DNA of 64,000 nt from Candidatus Liberibacter solanacearum CLso-ZC1 (GTDB taxonomy: Bacteria; Pseudomonadota; Alphaproteobacteria; Rhizobiales; Rhizobiaceae): contig NC_014774.1 in assembly GCF_000183665.1 (NCBI RefSeq), positions 186,001 through 250,000 of the forward strand, given 5' to 3'. Below, in pieces: positions 62,225 to 64,000 of this stretch. The position numbers were made by a program, and so were the translations under genes. Positions within the stretch are counted from its first letter, which is position 1. Each line of letters begins with the position of its first letter. The notes under the pieces were generated by a model. It saw nothing but the letters and a program-made list of their open reading frames with translations, was not told the DNA's origin and ran no database searches.

Positions 62225-64000
62225 TCATAGAGACCGTTTTACATGCTCTATACTGAAACAATCAATCATATCGCCAGCTTGCATGTTATCATATTTTTCA
62301 AAAGCCATACCACAATCTTGCCCCATATAAACTTCTGAAACCTCATCTTTAAAACGCTTCAGCGTTTTAAGCTTCCCTTCATACATCACTTTTCCATCGC
62401 GCATAAGCCGTACACCTGATCCGCGTGCAACTTTCCCTTCTAATACTTTACAACCAGCCACATTTCCTAGCTTAGTAACGGAAAAAACCTCTAACACTTC
62501 AGCATTACCCAAAAACGTTTCCCGAACTTCTGGGAGTAAAAGATCCGACATAAAATCTTTAATTGAATCAATAAGATCATAAATAATTTTATAATAAAGT
62601 ATTTTTACACCATCTCTTGTAGAAAGCGCTCGCGCTTGAGAACTTGCATTAACATTAAAAGCAAAAATCACAGCATCAGAGGCTTTAGCCAATGATACAT
62701 CCGTTTCATTGATCGCCCCAACACTAGAATGAACAATTGAAACACAAACTTCATCTGTTTTTAATTCGCTCAAAGAATTCACGATAGCCTCAACGGAACC
62801 TTGAACATCACCTTTTATAATTACAGAAAATTCTTTTACTTTAGAGGATATATCGGCATTTCTCATAAAATTCTCTAAAAAACTACGCGATCCCAATCGA
62901 CGCGCCATAGACTTGTTCCGTGTTACACGCTTTCTATATTGCGTAATTTCTCGCGCACGACTTTCACTATCAACAACACCAAATCTATCTCCAGCCATCG
63001 GCAATCCTTGAAGCCCAAGAATCTCAACCGGCATAGATGGGAGAGCCTCTGAAATATTCTGTCCTCTATCATTAAACAATGCCCTGATCTTTCCCCAATG
63101 ATCACCGACAACTAAAATATTACCTATACGCAAGGTCCCTTTTTGCACTAAAACAGTCACTACAGGGCCTTTTCCACGATCAAGCTGACCTTCAACTACC
63201 ACACCCTCTGCCTTACGATTCGTGCTAGCTCTCAAATTAAGAATTTCAGCTTGCAAAAGAATGGAATCAAGCAATTTATCTAAATGGAGATTGTCCTTAG
63301 CAGAAATTTCAACATCTAAAATCTCCCCCCCCATACTTTCAACAAAAACATCATGGTTTAACAGATCCATACGAACTTTTTGCGCATTGGCACCTGCTTT
63401 ATCGATTTTATTAATAGCAACAACAATCGAAACATCAGCAGATTTAGCATGTTTTATAGATTCAATAGCTTGAGGCATTATTTCCTCATCTGCCGCTAAA
63501 ACAAGAACAGCAACATCTGTAATACGAGCACCACGAGCACGCATTTCAGAGAAAGCAGCATGACCTGGAGTGTCAATAAAGGTAATCTTCTTCCCGCGAT
63601 AATCAGCTTGATACGCTCCTATATGCTGGGTTATACCCCCTACCTCCCCTTTTACAACATTAGCATTACGTATAGCATCCAGAAGAGACGTCTTTCCGTG
63701 ATCTACATGCCCCATAATTGTCACAACAGGAGGACGAACCTCTAAGTGCTCCTCACTATCTACAACATCAAAAATACCTAATTCAACATCTGATTCCAAA
63801 ACACGTTTAACAACATGCCCAAACTCATTAGCTATGATTTCAGAAAGGTCAGCATCAATGACATCTCCTGGCTTCATCATCTGCCCCCCTTCCTTCATCA
63901 AAAACTTTATAACATCTGCCGAACGCTCTGACATACGTTGTGATAGTTCTTGTATCGTAATTGTTTCAGAAACCACAATATCACGAGAAATTTTTTCTCT
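62225..64000 (-). CDS. infB: translation initiation factor IF-2 (3' part, runs off the window)
   Basis: The frame is open to the last base, so the N-terminal third is outside. Present are the IF-2 N-domain end ([20 protein letters not shown]), the G domain with G1 [15 protein letters not shown]2 [12 protein letters not shown]3 [17 protein letters not shown]4 NKID and G5 SAKDN, domain II, domain III and the fMet-tRNA-binding C2 ending [17 protein letters not shown] at 63976 is internal, not a start. Confidence 0.96.
   Translation of the reverse strand, partial: REKISRDIVVSETITIQELSQRMSERSADVIKFLMKEGGQMMKPGDVIDADLSEIIANEFGHVVKRVLESDVELGIFDVVDSEEHLEVRPPVVTIMGHVDHGKTSLLDAIRNANVVKGEVGGITQHIGAYQADYRGKKITFIDTPGHAAFSEMRARGARITDVAVLVLAADEEIMPQAIESIKHAKSADVSIVVAINKIDKAGANAQKVRMDLLNHDVFVESMGGEILDVEISAKDNLHLDKLLDSILLQAEILNLRASTNRKAEGVVVEGQLDRGKGPVVTVLVQKGTLRIGNILVVGDHWGKIRALFNDRGQNISEALPSMPVEILGLQGLPMAGDRFGVVDSESRAREITQYRKRVTRNKSMARRLGSRSFLENFMRNADISSKVKEFSVIIKGDVQGSVEAIVNSLSELKTDEVCVSIVHSSVGAINETDVSLAKASDAVIFAFNVNASSQARALSTRDGVKILYYKIIYDLIDSIKDFMSDLLLPEVRETFLGNAEVLEVFSVTKLGNVAGCKVLEGKVARGSGVRLMRDGKVMYEGKLKTLKRFKDEVSEVYMGQDCGMAFEKYDNMQAGDMIDCFSIEHVKRSL

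Noticed and set aside
63976..64000. GTG at 63976 as the start of IF-2
   Set aside because: The same frame continues open to the window end and the product would lack the normal N-terminal region, so the gene is partial.

Overview
The window looks like part of a small, AT-rich alphaproteobacterial genome of the Rhizobiales. The best fit I know is 'Candidatus Liberibacter'; this rests on recognising gene families and gene order, not on a search. Supporting signs are the ffs-dnaX-ybaB-recR cluster, a MucR-type regulator, LpxI instead of LpxH in the lipid A cluster, and a large prophage of the kind known from that genus.

Positions 1 to about 30,840 are the right-hand part of a podovirus-like prophage; its left end lies outside the window. 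Leftward late genes (1-9,354) encode, in transcription order, the terminase small and large subunits, portal, scaffold, major capsid protein, two tail-tube proteins and a partial virion protein. Part of the scaffold region (about 4,250-5,096) is inverted and splits the scaffold gene. A gene-free control region (9,355-10,505) holds a 13-unit 9-bp tandem repeat, a mirrored array of twelve GGTNACC heptamers, and two tandem copies of an element of about 95 bp whose closing stems covary. A two-HTH repressor (10,506-11,087) faces away from a rightward early operon. That operon carries a beta-helix protein, a lipoprotein, a Bro-N antirepressor, a run of tiny membrane proteins, a TIR-like protein and a fibre-like protein, followed by a separately promoted membrane protein. 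A leftward primase/helicase operon (17,229-20,621) and a rightward replication operon (20,797-29,522: DUF2800 nuclease, second Bro-N protein, DUF2815 protein, DNA polymerase A, VRR-NUC, SNF2 helicase, LigA-like fragment, guanylate kinase) diverge from a 59-bp promoter/operator. This operator is identical to the one next to the repressor, so one regulator probably controls both early blocks. An excisionase-like gene, the integrase and a candidate att site that looks like the 3' end of a tRNA-Arg close the prophage.

Positions 31,680-55,924 are chromosomal core. They hold tsaC, a GlcD-like oxidase, recR, ybaB, dnaX, the SRP RNA, an SH3 protein, kdsB, recF, and one long leftward cluster for translation and the envelope (rpsB-tsf-pyrH-frr-uppS-cdsA-rseP-bamA-lpxD-fabZ-lpxA-lpxI-lpxB), then hit, dapD and dapE. 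A decayed second prophage end (an excisionase-like gene plus a broken integrase, 56,487-57,677) follows, then mucR, pnp, rpsO, rbfA and the 3' two-thirds of infB.

Three genes (primase, guanylate kinase, dnaX) each need exactly one base skipped, in or near a homopolymer, to give a full-length product. This could be real frameshifting or slippage, or systematic homopolymer error. The most interesting candidates are the covarying tandem elements, the mirrored iteron array, the inverted scaffold segment, the primase and dnaX recoding sites, and the TIR-like cargo gene.
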